From Theropithecus gelada (Eukaryota > Chordata > Mammalia > Primates > Cercopithecidae), in contig NC_037668.1 of the NCBI RefSeq assembly GCF_003255815.1, forward strand, positions 12,489,069-12,553,068: a stretch of DNA of 64,000 bases, in the 5' to 3' direction. Position numbers and translations under genes: made by a program. Position 1 is the stretch's first letter. The number at the start of each line of letters is the position of its first letter. A model generated the notes under the pieces. The model saw only the letters and a program-made list of their open reading frames with translations, did not search any database and was not told the origin of the DNA. Positions 21,703 to 34,215 of the stretch are shown here, piece by piece.

Positions 21703-22683
21703 TAAGTGCTGTCCCTAGTGGAAGCAGAGCTTCAGAAGGGTTGCCTGGTCATAGGACCTGGCTTCAGGACACAGCCAGGCTTCCAGGGAAGGAGTGACTG
21801 CTAGATATTAGAACTTAGTTTCTAATATCTTGTCTGTTTGTTGTGTGAGATTCTGTGTAGGAAAAATGGTCCTAGACTTTGCAAAACACCAGTGACTGGC
21901 TTTGTCCTTTTTAGAGAACAGATCAAAGTATATTTCAATCCAGAATTGAAAGCTGAATTTGGGGATAAATGTCAGATTATGTTAGATGTCACAGATAATT
22001 TAAAAATATTTAGCAGGTTTCCTATGCAACAATTTATCTGTAGAAAAATTAATATAGTTTCTATATTCCAAAGGAAGGTTTTACTTTGTTTCCAGTTCTA
22101 TAGCTGCTGCCCAAGATAACATTTATGTGAGAAGTTAAGGAAGTAAAGGATGGTTCCCTTGAGCTCCAGTTCCTAAATAGCTGAGAAAAACAAACATTCT
22201 GAACATCCCCTTTAGCAACTTCGGCAGGGCTGGGCTCCTGTCTCCACACAAGGTGTCCTGGGGCATTGCAGGGGCTCCAGCCCTACCCCTGGCTTTTGCA
22301 GGAGGCCTGCCCTTTGCTAAGTTTAGCCCAGCCGGGCCTATCTGTGAACAGAGAGGCTCCAGCCAAGTGAGAGAGATTGGTTCTGCTAAGGAATGTCCTG
22401 GGGAGGGGAGATAATCACTGAGATCATTGGTATTTATGTGTATGTTTTCTCACTTGCCAGCTCAGTTGAGCCACATCAACAGAGGCCTCTGGGACACGAC
22501 CAAGATTCTAACAGAGTGACTATAGGGAATGAATAGCTCATGACACACTGAGAAGGGTTTAATTGGAGATCAGTGTGAATACCACAGCAGAGTGTATCTT
22601 GGGAACTCTGTGCTCAGAGTCTAAATAAAACAAACAGAACACCTCATTTTCCCCCATTTTTCTTTTTTGTTTAAAAAATGGAT
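21560..22683. other. Intron 1 stretch with no recognised feature after 21702
   Basis: From 21703 to 22683 I see no repeat family, exon or RNA. It is locally GC-richer at 22200-22400 (gggctccagccctacccctg) but has no CpG island. Confidence 0.5.
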
Positions 22684-22836
22684 TTTGTTTTTTATTTTTT
22701 AATTTTTAATTTTTTAAATGAGATATGGTCTTTCTATGTTGTCCAGGCTGGTCTCAAACTCCTGGGCTCGCGGGATCCTTCTGCCTCAGCACCCCCAAAG
22801 CGCTAGGATTACAAGTGTGAGCCACCAGGCCGGGTC
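22684..22836 (-). mobile_element. Old monomeric Alu fragment
   Basis: gagatatggtctttctatgt to gagccaccaggccggg. One arm only, with a T/A-rich tail. Confidence 0.7.
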
Positions 22837-22844
22837 AGATTTTT

Positions 22845-22985
22845 TTAGAGCAGTTTTAAGTTCACAGTAAAGTTAAGCAGAAGAGCCAGAGATTTCCTAT
22901 TTACTGCCTGTCCCTACATACATACCCGTGTATATACAGCCTCCCCCACTATCAAAACCCAAAGATGTCTCATTTTAATATATCT
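22845..22985 (-). repeat. L1M 3'-end fragment
   Basis: agagcagttttaagttcaca, gagatttcctatttactgcc and cagcctcccccactatcaa match the reverse of old L1M 3' UTRs. Confidence 0.6.
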
Positions 22986-23054
22986 TTTCTCGGGTTCTTA
23001 AGCTTAGTGTTGACCAGAAATACTTCTTATTATGATTCATGCATCTGACTACCT

Positions 23055-23091
23055 TTGGGAAAACTAACATTTATTGAACACCCACTATATG

Positions 23092-23123
<32 letters not shown>

Positions 23124-23395
23124 ACATCTTTTCATTTACTACCCTGAAAGGTAGGGGTTTTAGCACCATTAAAAAAAACTAACAACAGAAGGAAATGAAA
23201 CTTAGGTTAAAGTGATTTACCTCTAGAATACAGAGCTGAACTAAATGAAACTGTAAAAAATGATTGAATATCTCCATTTTTATATGGTTCAACCTAATAG
23301 AATGTGAGAGGGCTCATATTTGAACCCAGACCAATTTAGTTCTAAAGCCTATACTTTACATTGTACTGTACCACTGCCCTAAAATTACTAGAATA
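23055..23395 (-). repeat. MIR interrupted by a T26 tract
   Basis: acatttattgaacacccact atatgtcagg, then about 26 T (23098-23124), then acatcttttcatttactacc and tttgaacccagaccaattta. The poly(T) is not attached to any Alu. Confidence 0.6.
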
Positions 23396-23913
23396 GCACT
23401 GGATTCTTTATTTTCCCTTGGGGGTGCTGTAGTTTCACATAAATGTAGATTTATATCCCTGCTCCCTAGAAAACTAGATCTGGGATGCTTAGAGAAAGAG
23501 CAAACCAAGGTATGGTATATCTTGAGTTAGAGTAGGAGTTGAGTCGAGTAGGAGCCTAGGTTTAGAGACTAAAGCTAGGAGTTCCATGATGGACCCGCAT
23601 TGATTCGTGTATCTTCTGCTATTTATGTCTGCCACCTGTGTGCATTTCCATACAGCTGTCTGATTCTGGGTTCTCTTTTGTTTGTTACATGCTATGATAA
23701 TCATTGGTTTAGTTACCTCCATTGGCTGTAAATTCTCTGAAGACCGATTCTGTCTATCTTGCTCTTTCTAGTACCTATTAAAGTGTCTGCACATACAAAG
23801 TAGGTGCTTACTAAGTATTTTATGAAAAAACAAATGAACAAATGATACTATCTCAGCTACTCTGTCCTCTGCCCAATGAGCACTGTCTCTGTCTTTGCCT
23901 CTGTCTCTTTGTC

Positions 23914-23936
23914 TACACACACACACACACACACAC
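23914..23936. repeat. (CA)n microsatellite
   Basis: About 11 CA units; likely polymorphic. Confidence 0.9.
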
Positions 23937-24499
23937 TAGCTGTGTCTATCCAAACACCTAATCTCCTTAGCACTCATCCATGGCCTCAGTGCTTTCTCAG
24001 ACATAGATATCTGTGTTTGTCTAATCAAGGTAAACCAGGCTGGGAGAGGATTGATATTGCTTTGAAGCTTTTACTAAGGACTGACATAGGTTGGGCTTGA
24101 AACATGACCTGAACAGAGCAGTTTTGCCATTTGAATATGGAGCCTTACATTGAATAAACTGAAACTTTTCCACTTGGTTTTTTCCATCTCTTTGGAGAAC
24201 AGGACTGGACACTAAAGCAGGCTCTGGCAGGAGAGTGTCCTGGTCTTGCAGAATCTTCTGGTTGCTAAGGCTGAGGACACAGCCCCGCTGTCCTTTCTTT
24301 GGCAACGAAGGACACTTGTCACATGTTGGGGTGACTTATGTTTCTAATTTGGGACTTAACTGCACTAGTAAAAGACAGCAAATGTGGAATCTGTAGAAAG
24401 GTAGAGATTGTGCATCTGAATCAAGGCTTTCTTCCGCTTCACATTAAAGTCTAAAAACTCAATGCTTTGCATTTGAACACCTTCTGCTTGGTGGCTAGG

Positions 24500-24660
24500 T
24501 GTCTCACAGAAGCGTAAAAGATGAGTAATGCAGGTGATATTATCGTTTTTATGGGCAAGAAGGAGAGGCTGTAATTCAAGTTAATTGTATAAAAACATAA
24601 AGCTTTGGGGACGACTAGTTTAAGGTCACACAGGGAGCTAATGTTAGCCAGATATCTAGA
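24500..24660 (-). repeat. Degraded MIR fragment
   Basis: gtttaaggtcacacagggag and atatctagacccactaaggc resemble reverse MIR; weak. Confidence 0.4.
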
Positions 24661-25596
24661 CCCACTAAGGCTTCATTTTTGCTCTAAAACTTATGAATGG
24701 AGAGAAACTCCATTTACTAAAGAATTCACTTGGAAGCCACTAAAATGTATTTCTAGGGATCCTGCAATGACCAGTCCTTTGTCTTTTGGTCAAGACTGAT
24801 AGAGTCCCTTCTGAAAATGCTCAGTGCTTCTCCCTGTTTTATAGTTATGACCTTGCCCCATTGATGTCAGAGAAGCCTGGAGAAGAAATTCACTCTGCAT
24901 ACAAAAAATATGTATGTACTATACTTTTCCTAGAAGAGATAAGATTCTAAAAATGAAAGGTTTGAAAATAAAACCCATTCATTAATAGTTACTTTTCACT
25001 TTGGGTGAATAATCAGGAGTTACATCAGGGACTCCCTATGAGATTTTGAAACTCTTCCTCCTGCTAAATTATTTTTTAAAAATTCCTTTAGTTTACATAA
25101 TTGATTAGAATGGGATTTGGTCATGTTGATTTTTGTCCCAAATACTCTTTTGTGGAATGCCAGCTCCTCTCTGGCTTGCTTCCTACTATCTTGCAAAGGT
25201 GCAGTACCCATTTCCGTCACTCACTGACCTTAACGCAACTCTGATTACACTGAGAACTCCTTGAGGTCAAAGACAATGATGCCAAGAAAAGCATTTAGGT
25301 TTTGGCAATCTTTAATCTCCAATACTTTTTTGTCGACTTTATCAATGAATGTATGCTGGTATGCCATCAAGGTTTTTTTTAAAAACTATTTAATTTATTT
25401 TTATTTTTATTTATTTATTTATTTACTTATTTTGAAACAGAGTCTCACTCTTGCCCAGGCTGGAGTGCAGTGGCGCGATCTTGGCTCACTGCAACCTCCG
25501 CCTCCTGGGTTCAAGCAATTCTCCTGTCTCAGCCTTCTGAGTAGCTGGGATTACAGGCGCTTGCCACCAGGCCCGGCTAATTTATGTATTTTTATT

Positions 25597-26000
25597 TTTT
25601 ATTTTTTTTTTTATTTATTTTTTTTTTTTTTTGANNNNNNNNNNNNNNNNNNNNNNNNNNNNNNNNNNNNNNNNNNNNNNNNNNNNNNNNNNNNNNNNNN
25701 NNNNNNNNNNNNNNNNNNNNNTTTTTTTTTTGAGACGGAGTCTCGCTCTGTCGCCCAGGCTGGAGTGCAGTGGCCGGATCTCAGCTCACTGCAAGCTCCG
25801 CCTCCCGGGTTCCCGCCATTCTCCTGCCTCAGCCTCCCAAGTAGCTGGGACTACAGGCGCCCACAACCGCGCCCGGCTAATTTTTTGTATTTTTAGTAGA
25901 GACGAGGTTTCACCGTGGTCTCGATCTCCTGACCTTGTGATCCGCCCGTCTCGGCCTCCCAAAGTGCTGGGATTACAGGCGTGAGCCACCGCGCCCGGCC
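25597..26000 (-). mobile_element. Young AluY-type element with Old World monkey signature, containing an assembly gap
   Basis: gagacggagtctcgctctgt, ggccggatctcag at 25772 and a gcgcccggcc end at 26000. It lacks about 12 nt at caccgtggtctcgatc. The poly(T) tail is interrupted by N. Inserted into an older Alu. Confidence 0.85.
25635..25721. other. Assembly gap (87 N)
   Basis: Unresolved bases inside the poly(T) of an Alu; true length unknown. Confidence 0.98.
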
Positions 26001-26289
26001 TATGTATTTTTAATAGAGGTGAGGTTTCACCATGTTGGCCAGGCTGGTCTCGAACTCCTGACCTCAAGTAATCCACCTGCCTCGGCTTCCCAAAGCCTTG
26101 GCTTCCCAAAGTGCCGGGATTATAGGCGTGAGCCGCCATGCCTGGCCTATTATTATTTTTTGAATGTCTGCTCTTAGCCCAGCAGCAAACTTGGAAGGAT
26201 ATAAGCTTGTAGATGAGTTGAAATGCATACACATGAATGTACAAATGTGAAGTTAAATGCCAAAACAAAAATGTAAGTCATCAGTTCAA

Positions 26290-26740
26290 GAGTGATAACA
26301 AAGTGTTTATTCCAGAAACTTATACTAAGAGTTATTGTGAGCAAAGAACTTTTCTAAAACCTCGAAGGGGAAGCAGACATTTTAAATAAGCAATGCAAGG
26401 CAGAGACGGATGAGTGCTATACTAGAGGTAAACATCAGATGACCTCGTATGAATGCTGGTTTACTGAGGACAGTCTTGATTTTTGCCTGTTGCCCAGAGG
26501 TAGTTATGATAGCACCTCTTTGTACTATCAGAAGAGTCTCAGTTATTAAATTATAGTCATATAAATTATAAACTAAGTACAGCTGAAGTGAAAACAAATT
26601 ATTAGTTCTGACTGGGAGGTTGGGGAAAGGTTTGTATAGGAGAGAATGTTTGAGCTGAACCTAGAAGAACAGGTTTAGAAAGAGAAACCATCATAGGTTG
26701 AGAACAGTTCAGGCAAAGCCTTGGTGGCCTCCAGGGACAC
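26290..26740 (-). repeat. L2-type LINE remnant
   Basis: tgagctgaacctagaagaac, gttcaggcaaagccttggtg and agcagacattttaaataagc resemble reversed L2 3' sequence. Weak similarity. Confidence 0.4.
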
Positions 26741-27962
26741 TTGTATGATTGATTTCTCAGTCAATAAATGCACTTGTCTTTAATGGAGAGTAGTGCCGCC
26801 AATGGCTAGCAAGGTCTTGGAAATTATCTCACCATGAACTATCATCACTCAGAATTTTAGTTATCAGAAAAAATGGCTGCCGGATAATGACTGATGTCAT
26901 CGTTATCCTGTGTCAGATCAGAGGGCACAGTTCAAGTTGGGTAAGGTGAGCGGGTGAAAGGGAGAGGAAGAGAGTGAGTGAAACAATGTGAAAGTCGAAG
27001 AGACTAAAGAGGTGAAGGGAGAGAACTGTGCTTTTATTGGTTCAATCTGCCCAATTAAAGAAGTTGCAGTTCCTCTTTAAACAAATCTTGTTTTTAATTT
27101 ATTTCTGCATCTCTTCTTTCCTCCCTGTGACCCATACTCTGTTGTATTCTGAGTCTCCCAAGTTTGAGACGTGCCTAGAGGCAGGTTTAATTTTCTTTAT
27201 CCTTCAGTATTGGGAAACGGACTCCGCACCACTGAGTCTATGTAAGTCTGGTGGCTGAAAGAAGCTGCCACAGGGAGCCGAATTTTCATTGCTGTCTATG
27301 ACCTGAGTTTAGGTAATTCCAGAAATGAAAATGAAAAAATAAAAAATAATATGGACATTTACTTTTCTGGGATGAAAATGCCCCTTTTGACTTCTCATTA
27401 TGTAAGTTTGAAAATTTTCAAATATAAACAAAGACTATGAGAAGAGTACCTCCCTATGTACATGTCCCATTTACCAGGGAGCCATGTTCCCATCACTCAC
27501 CTTCAACGGTTCCCAACATTTTGCTGTTCTTTTCAGTGATCTCCCTGCACTGTTCTTTCCCCATCTTGTCCTCCTCCACCCCTTACAGCAACTCTCTGGC
27601 ATCATATAATTTTATCTGGAAAGATACCAGAATGTAACCCTCCCAGCGAAGGCTTTGTTTTTAAACATAACCACAGTACCATTATTGTATCCAAAAAGCT
27701 TAAAACTAATTCCATAATACCATCTAATACTGGGTCCATACTCAATTTTCCCTCTAAAACGTTCAGCTTAAGATCTGGAGATTTTAAGTCAGTATTTCTG
27801 AGCTCCACGTAGTGCACAGGAGTAGGATGTTTAGCCCTTCTTACCTGAGAGCATGAGCAGTAGAAGAGGAGGCTGGAATCCTAAAGTGTATGCGATCTTT
27901 CATTGTCAATGGGTCAATAATATACCTATTAGAGAACACTCTTAGCTTAAAACTGAAACAGT

Positions 27963-28266
27963 CGGCAGGGCGCGGTGGCTCACCTGTAATCCCAGGACTT
28001 TGGGACGCCGAGGCGGGCGGACCACGAGGTCAGGAGATCGAGACTATCCTGCCTAAAACGGTGAAACCCCGTCTCTACTAAAAATACAAAAACTTAGCCA
28101 GGCGTGGTGGCGGGCGCCTGTAGTCCCAGCTAGTCGGGAGGCTGAGACAGGATAATGGCATGAACCCGGGAGGCGGAGCTTGCAGTGAGCCGAGATCGTG
28201 CCACTGCACTCCAGCCTGGGCAACAGAGCAAGACTCCATCAAAAAAACAAAAACAAAACAAAAACC
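27963..28266 (+). mobile_element. AluY-like element
   Basis: cggcagggcgcggtggctca to actccatcaaaaaaacaaaa. Its tail faces the tail of the next Alu 10 nt away. Confidence 0.85.
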
Positions 28267-28275
28267 TGAAAAAGT

Positions 28276-28277
28276 AT

Positions 28278-28312
<35 letters not shown>

Positions 28313-28594
28313 TTTGAGATGGAGTCTCGCTCTGTCACCCAGGCTGGAATGCAGTGGCAAGATCGGCTCATTGCAATCTCTGCCTCCCAGGTTCATGCCA
28401 TTCTCCTGCCTCAGCCTCCCGAGTAGCTGGGACTACAGGCGCCCGCCACCACGCCCCGCTAATTGTTCGTAGTTTTAGTAGAGATGGGGTTTCAGCATGT
28501 TAACCAGGATGGTCTCAATCTCCTGACCTCGTGATCCACCTGCCTCAGCCTCCCAAAGTGTTGAGATTACAGGCATGAGCCACTGTGCCTAGCC
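28276..28594 (-). mobile_element. Alu with (TTTA)n tail
   Basis: About ten TTTA units (28276-28315) then gagatggagtctcgctctgt to cactgtgcctagcc. Confidence 0.85.
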
Positions 28595-28599
28595 CTTAT

Positions 28600-28946
28600 T
28601 TTTAAATTTTTTTGAGGTGGAGTTTAGCTCTGTCACCCCGGCTGGAGTACATTTTTTATTTTTTCGAGGTGGAGTTTCACTCTGTCACCCCTGCTGGAGT
28701 AGAGCAGCACAATCTTGGCCCACTGCAACCTCTGCCTCCCGGGTTCAAGCGATTATCCTGCCTTAGCCTCCCGAGTAGCTGGGATTACAGGCACCCACCA
28801 CCCCGCGCGGCCAATTTTTGTATTTTTAGTAGAGACAGCATTTCGCCAGTTTGGCCAGGCTGGTCTCGAACTCCTGACCTCAAGTGATCCACCCGCCTCA
28901 GCCTCCCAAAGTGCTGGGATTACAGGCGTGAACAACTGCGCCCGAG
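28600..28946 (-). mobile_element. Alu with a 52-bp partial tandem duplication at its 3' end
   Basis: gaggtggagttt..ctctgtcacccc..ctggagta occurs at 28614-28650 and again at 28666-28702. The second copy continues as a normal Alu to caactgcgcccgagc. Confidence 0.8.
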
Positions 28947-28959
28947 CTGCCGGTTATTT

Positions 28960-29165
28960 GTATCAGACATTGTGCTGGGTACTTTACAAAAATTCATTTA
29001 TTCCTACTACAAACTTTGAGGTAATTTTTGCAACCCCTATTTTATAAATGAGGAAATTAGGTTGTAAAAGGTTAAGTAATTTACACAAAAATGTCCCCCA
29101 GTTAGGAAGTGGCAGAAAGGTATGTGAACCTAGGTTTACTTATCCTGAAATTCCTGCCCCAGCAT
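28960..29165 (-). repeat. MIR
   Basis: cattgtgctgggtactttac, ttttataaatgaggaaatta and ctaggttt in MIR reverse order. Confidence 0.65.
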
Positions 29166-29239
29166 GACAACGCTGAGAGGCAATATCTTAAGAAGCATGC
29201 ACCTGGCTAGTTCTGCCACACCATCATTACCTCTGTCCT

Positions 29240-29910
29240 TAGGGAGTTTGCAATTTAAACGGGTAAATAAGGCAGGTGTAGAAATATGAAGCATTTACAC
29301 AGGATGACAGTGTTGCAGTATGAAAAGAAATTTGAAAGCTCATAATGTCACATCATGAGAAATTACTTTTAATTTGGAGAAATAAAGGCGGGCTTCACAG
29401 GGGACATGGCATTTAACCTTGAAGCTGAAGGGCACACAATGATGTGGCACCGAGAAGCATAGGGCATGTTTGGGAAATCCAGTTAGGCTAGCAGATAATG
29501 ATGGAGATAAAGCTGGATAGGTAGATTGAGGTCAAATTTTGAATAGACTCTATTATCAGGCCAGTTGTGTAAAATTTAATTGCTGTGCAGTTAAAAATCA
29601 TTAAAAGGTTTTTTCTTTCTTTCCTTTTTCTTCTTTAGCTGGACCTGCATCACATATTAAATGCTTTTTGAACAGAGGGAATGAAATAACCAGAGCTATG
29701 CTTTAGGAAAAAATGAAGCAGTAGAGGGACTCAGGTTGGGGAAACCAGATATGAGACGATTCATATACTCCAGTCCTAGGGAGAAGGAAGAAATACCTAA
29801 TAGAGTGGTAACCCAGGAGGGTGGGGAAGAGGGCTGAAGACGAGGGGCGAGATTGGAGAGAGATTTGGAAATATCCAGTGATAAGTAATCTCTGTTAGAG
29901 GAACTTGAAG
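29240..29910 (-). repeat. L2-type LINE remnant
   Basis: gggcttcacaggggacatgg catttaaccttgaagctgaa resembles reversed L2, as does gggaggggaagag-type text near 29820. A pyrimidine-rich stretch ending ttctttag (29611-29638) lies inside. Confidence 0.45.
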
Positions 29911-29994
29911 GCAATACATTTGCCAAACACTTTCTAAGTGTATATTTAATTTAATAAGTATTATCATTTCATTATAAACTACTTCCTAGGGCCT

Positions 29995-30450
29995 TTTGAA
30001 ACATTTTCATAGCCACTTCATCGAAATATAATTCACATACCATTACAAGTCACCCATTTGAAGTGTAGAATTCCGTACACACCGGTGTTTTAGTATATTG
30101 AGTTGTGCAGCAATTATTGCAATGAATTTTAGGACAGTTATCACTCTAAAAGGAAACCCTGACCCATCAGCCGTCAGCACCGAATTTTCCTATTCCCCCA
30201 GCTACAATCAACCACTAATCTATGCTTTGTGGATTTGCTTATTCTGGACATTTCATATAAATGAAATGATACAATATGTGGTTCTTTGTGACTTGTGACT
30301 GCCTTTCTTTCATTTACCATAATATTTTCAAGGTTCATCCATGTAGTGACATGTAGCATTCCTTTATATGGCTAAATAATACTTCATTGTATATATACCA
30401 CATTTTGTTTATCCAATCATCTGTTAATGGATGAAGTTTTAAAAATTGTT
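29995..30450 (-). repeat. L1M 3'-end fragment
   Basis: cgaaatataattcacatacc, tctggacatttcatataaat and aaggttcatccatgtagtga clearly follow the reverse of old L1M. Confidence 0.75.
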
Positions 30451-32084
30451 CTAGAACTTTGCTGTATTAAATATTTATGCTTGAAGGAAGTGAGCTACCA
30501 AATGGTACTTGTACATTTGGGTTGTATAGCAGTTTCACTCTTACTACCATATTTCCTTATCTATACTGTCTCTACCCCTCTATATCTTACTTACACATTA
30601 AATCTTACTTGGGAACTTGAACCATATCTGAACTCCCTCACCAAACATCACCGTTAGCATTTTAAATTCATACCTTCGTGTTTTGCTCTCATCCTCTCAA
30701 CTGGATTGCAGACATACCAAGTATAAGGAATACACATCAGACATCTCCATTATTCCTTACAGGACCTCTGAATCCCTTTCAACACTAAGAGAGTTGCTAA
30801 GTATGGAGAATCAATCCTTTGAGAGTCCGAATGGATTTGTTAACACTCCCTGGCGATGACTACATTGCATTCGATTGAAACTTCTCATTCCACTACTTGC
30901 AGAAATGTCTTGTGGAATATTAGTATTACATAGGAGGCAGTGTGCAAACTATTGACCAAGTTAGAATAATAGACAATAATCAGCATTTGATGATGAAATA
31001 ATTAATTTTGGATTAATATTTTTAAAAATTGATTAGGAAAAGCCATTTCTCTTTGTTTTTGTAAAAAGTAGTTTTTAAGGATTCACTCTGCCATGGCTTC
31101 TATTGGGGCAAGATTTTGAAAATAATACTTTTTAAAAAGATAGCCATATTGTGGATTATATGAGCAATGGAACAAGTGATAGAGTTAAACTTGAAGCCTT
31201 GGAAAGGAGTTAGCTAATTGGTTACTGCTGGTTGCTTTTAACCTAATCCTATTTTGCACTTTGCAGTAAACACCAGTGTGGAAATCATTTCAGTAGAATC
31301 CTGTATTTAACATGGATTGGTGTTAAGACTCTGGTCAAGTGATGTTTCCAGAAACAAAACAAGCTGTGGACACAGAGAAAGTCTGACTAAACACAGTTAA
31401 TCCATAAACTTGTTAGCCCTGTGCTCTAGTTCTAGGTACTAACATTATACTAAAAGTTTAATTTCAGCTTCATCATTGAAACTTTTTCTTGAGTTAGATG
31501 GGCGAATACTCCTTTGCAGGCATGAAGAAAAAGAAGTGCTTTCTCTTCCCATCTACCCTTTCTTGAGTACATAAGTTTCCTTAGATATCTTGACAAAGAG
31601 CCAAGAAGACTTGGTGATAAAATAAGCAAATGCAGTTAATTTGGAATCTACTTATGCTATACTTAGAATTTAGCAATTTACACATGAATATTTACTAATG
31701 GAGCATGAATAAATATGATAGCTATATGATGATTTTTCTAGAGAAAGAAGGTGCAAGAAGGTTAGACTTTGATGTAAGATACTGTAAACTGGTTTGTCCT
31801 TGCATTTTCATGGGGTAAGATTTTGTAGTACTTGTGAAATTAAATCACTTTGATCCACTGAAATAATTGATTATAATATTCAGGATTTAATCTTGTGGAG
31901 ATAAAGCCATTTTAGCAGTTCTGTGTGAGACTCATAAACTTTATTATCTATTTGAATAGACTTTTTCATTTTCCTTTTCTACTTACTGCCTTTACCTTGG
32001 AGGTAAATTATTGTTTTTACCTTGAAACCCCTTCTGGATTTCAGCTATCCTAGTCAGAGTGGGTAAATTGTTATTGTTTTTATA
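30451..32084. other. Intron 1 stretch, nothing recognised
   Basis: AT-rich single-copy-looking sequence on both strands. No exon-like open frame with splice sites, no clear repeat. Confidence 0.5.
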
Positions 32085-32290
32085 GTTAATAATAGTTATC
32101 ATTTTCTGAATGCTGACTGCATGCCAGGCACTGTGCAATGTGATTTTTGTGCATTATTTCATTTAGTCTCCCTAACATCCTTTGTAGATTAATATCATTG
32201 TTATCTCCTTGATAGACGAGGTGAATGAGGCACTTAGAGAGGGCAGGTGACTTGTCAAGCCCTCTTCTCGCCTTCACCTATGCTCTTGAC
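32085..32290 (-). repeat. MIR
   Basis: gaatgctgactgcatgccag gcactgtgc and ttatttcatttagtctccct follow reversed MIR. Confidence 0.7.
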
Positions 32291-32744
32291 CATTATACTT
32301 ACTGCCTCCATACATTATTTCAAGACTAACTTCAGATAGCACATTCTCTAATTTTATACTTTACCACATTCTACAAAATCAGACAAAACTGGGCAGTGTT
32401 TCCTGAGCTGGTCTCTCTGGTAAAAGGCTAAAGCAATAGTGGAGGGTTGGTTTCAGTTACGGCTTTTACCTTGGAGGTAATCCTTCTGGATTTCAATTTC
32501 CTTGTCTTTAAGAGAACTAGAACACAGAAATACCAAGGTCTTCAAATCTGTGAATCTTTGGCAAAATTGGTCGAAGCATTGACTTCATTTTCTTCAGTGG
32601 GATTTAGAACAGATAGAATCTACTAATTTATGTCCTCCATTTTTCTTCCTTTAGATCTAAGTATTTTTCCTGGTAAGGCTGAGGTTTCTGACTGGCACTG
32701 GTTAGCCTGGACATGAAGGGACAGTGAATCCAAGTTGCTGAACA

Positions 32745-32960
32745 GCTGTGTGCAAGGCATTGTTCTATGCTTATCATGCACATTGTCTCATTTAATCCTC
32801 ATAGAATCCCTCGTGAATACTTGTCTTCATTAAAAAAGAAAGCAACCACACTATGCTTATGAGAAAACTGAGGCTCATAGTGATTAGTTAACCTGCCCAA
32901 GGTCACCTAGCAGGAAAGTGATAGAGCCAGGATTTGGACTTAATTCTTTCCGGCCTTAGG
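32745..32960 (-). repeat. MIR
   Basis: gcattgttctatgcttatca, ctcatttaatcctcatagaa and cccaaggtcacctagcagga follow reversed MIR, with about 25 extra bases in the middle. Confidence 0.7.
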
Positions 32961-33589
32961 TTGGTTTCATAGTGCCTCTCACATTCCCTGTTGTTTATTT
33001 ACTTTTATTTGAATATTCAAAGATTCCTCGTGCAAAAATAGCATTAATAGTAAGAGACTTTTCAGGGAACTTTCTGTTGATCAGTTTACACCTGATAGAG
33101 ATTCCCTATGTCCCATCATGAGACTGAGAACTAGGCAGAGGGCATCGATATAGCTCTAGTCATTGGAGAACTCAGGTATTTTTAGACATGAGATTTTTAA
33201 AAAATCTGCTCAAGCAGTTTTGGCTTATCTGAGGTGGTTTAGCATATCCAGACTTTTCTGATTTATATAAATTAGCCAGGCAGAGGAATATCATTGATAA
33301 TAACATTTCATAATTATAGATTCCATTTTCTTTCATATGAGATTTAAATAGCTTTTTGCCCATTCTTTGTCATTTTCCAGGTGGAGAAGCCTTAGCAGAA
33401 TTTTACCCAAGGTCACAGAAGTGAATCAATTGGTGGCAGAAATAATAATAAACTTAAGAGTCCTCTGTCTCAGTACCATATCCTGAACACTGAATCCACT
33501 TGAAATATATGGTCTCATGGAAAGCAAACTGCTATTCCCAAATGATAATGCTGTTGTTCTTGATGATGATGGTGATAATATTATTATAA

Positions 33590-33735
33590 TTAAAAGTTTA
33601 ATTATACCTGCGTTAGAAACACTGTCCTAAGTCCTTTACATGTATTAATTTATTTATGCCTCACAATCCTCTAAGGTAGGTTTATGAATGAGGAAGATAC
33701 AATTATCTGCATATTACAGATGAGGAAATTGCTCC
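33590..33735 (-). repeat. MIR
   Basis: aacactgtcctaagtccttt, cctcacaatcctctaaggta and attacagatgaggaaatt follow reversed MIR. Confidence 0.7.
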
Positions 33736-34009
33736 CTCTCTGCATTTGCCACATAATTGAATGCATATTCCTTCACCTCTATGAAGGGCCTCTAGCTTAG
33801 GGACCATTTCTTATGAAGACATTTGAATTCCTTTAAGTATTGATCACAAAGCTGGGGACATAGCAACAGTTTATCAAATCTTCTATTTTACCGATTGATC
33901 AATTGGTACAGATGAATTATTCTCGCAGTGCCACGCCATGAAACTGATATAGAGATCTTGGACTTGTTCCTCATACAAAATTGAAATATGCTTGTTTCCG
34001 TTTGTTAAT

Positions 34010-34215
34010 CTTTTGGTATTTGCATTGCAGAATAAAATACAGGGTACTCAATTCAATTTAAATTTCAGATAAACAACAAACAATGTTTTAGCATTTAAGT
34101 TACATCTCAAATATTGCAAAGGATATACTTCTAATGAAACAAATTATTTGTTGTTTATCTGAAATTTAAATTGAACTAGGTATCTTATATTTTTATTTGC
34201 TAAATCTGGTAATGC
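34010..34215. mobile_element. Palindromic non-autonomous DNA transposon-like element
   Basis: Two 28-nt arms at 34053-34080 and 34147-34174 are exact reverse complements, separated by a 66-nt loop. Weaker pairing extends outward (aaaatacagggtac against gtatcttatattttt). The right end tatttgctaaatctggtaat is typical of a hAT-like MER family with fully palindromic structure. Name not asserted. Confidence 0.65.

Larger units (their letters stand above)
25425..26147 (-). mobile_element. AluS-like element split by a younger Alu
   Basis: The outer Alu occupies about 25430-25596 (gaaacagagtctcactcttg to cccggctaatt) and 26001-26147 (tatgtatttttaatagaggt to catgcctggcc). A short cttcccaaagccttgg duplication lies at 26088-26110. 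The break is at tatgtattttta, which appears on both sides. Confidence 0.85.

Noticed and set aside
23098..23124. T26 tract as sign of a retroposed gene
   Set aside because: No cDNA-like body or target duplication beside it; likely an expanded tract within a MIR.
25261..25896. Long open frame of over 200 codons on the + strand
   Set aside because: It is translated poly(T), N bases and reverse Alu sequence (typical Alu text such as ETESRSVAQAGVQW); no real gene.
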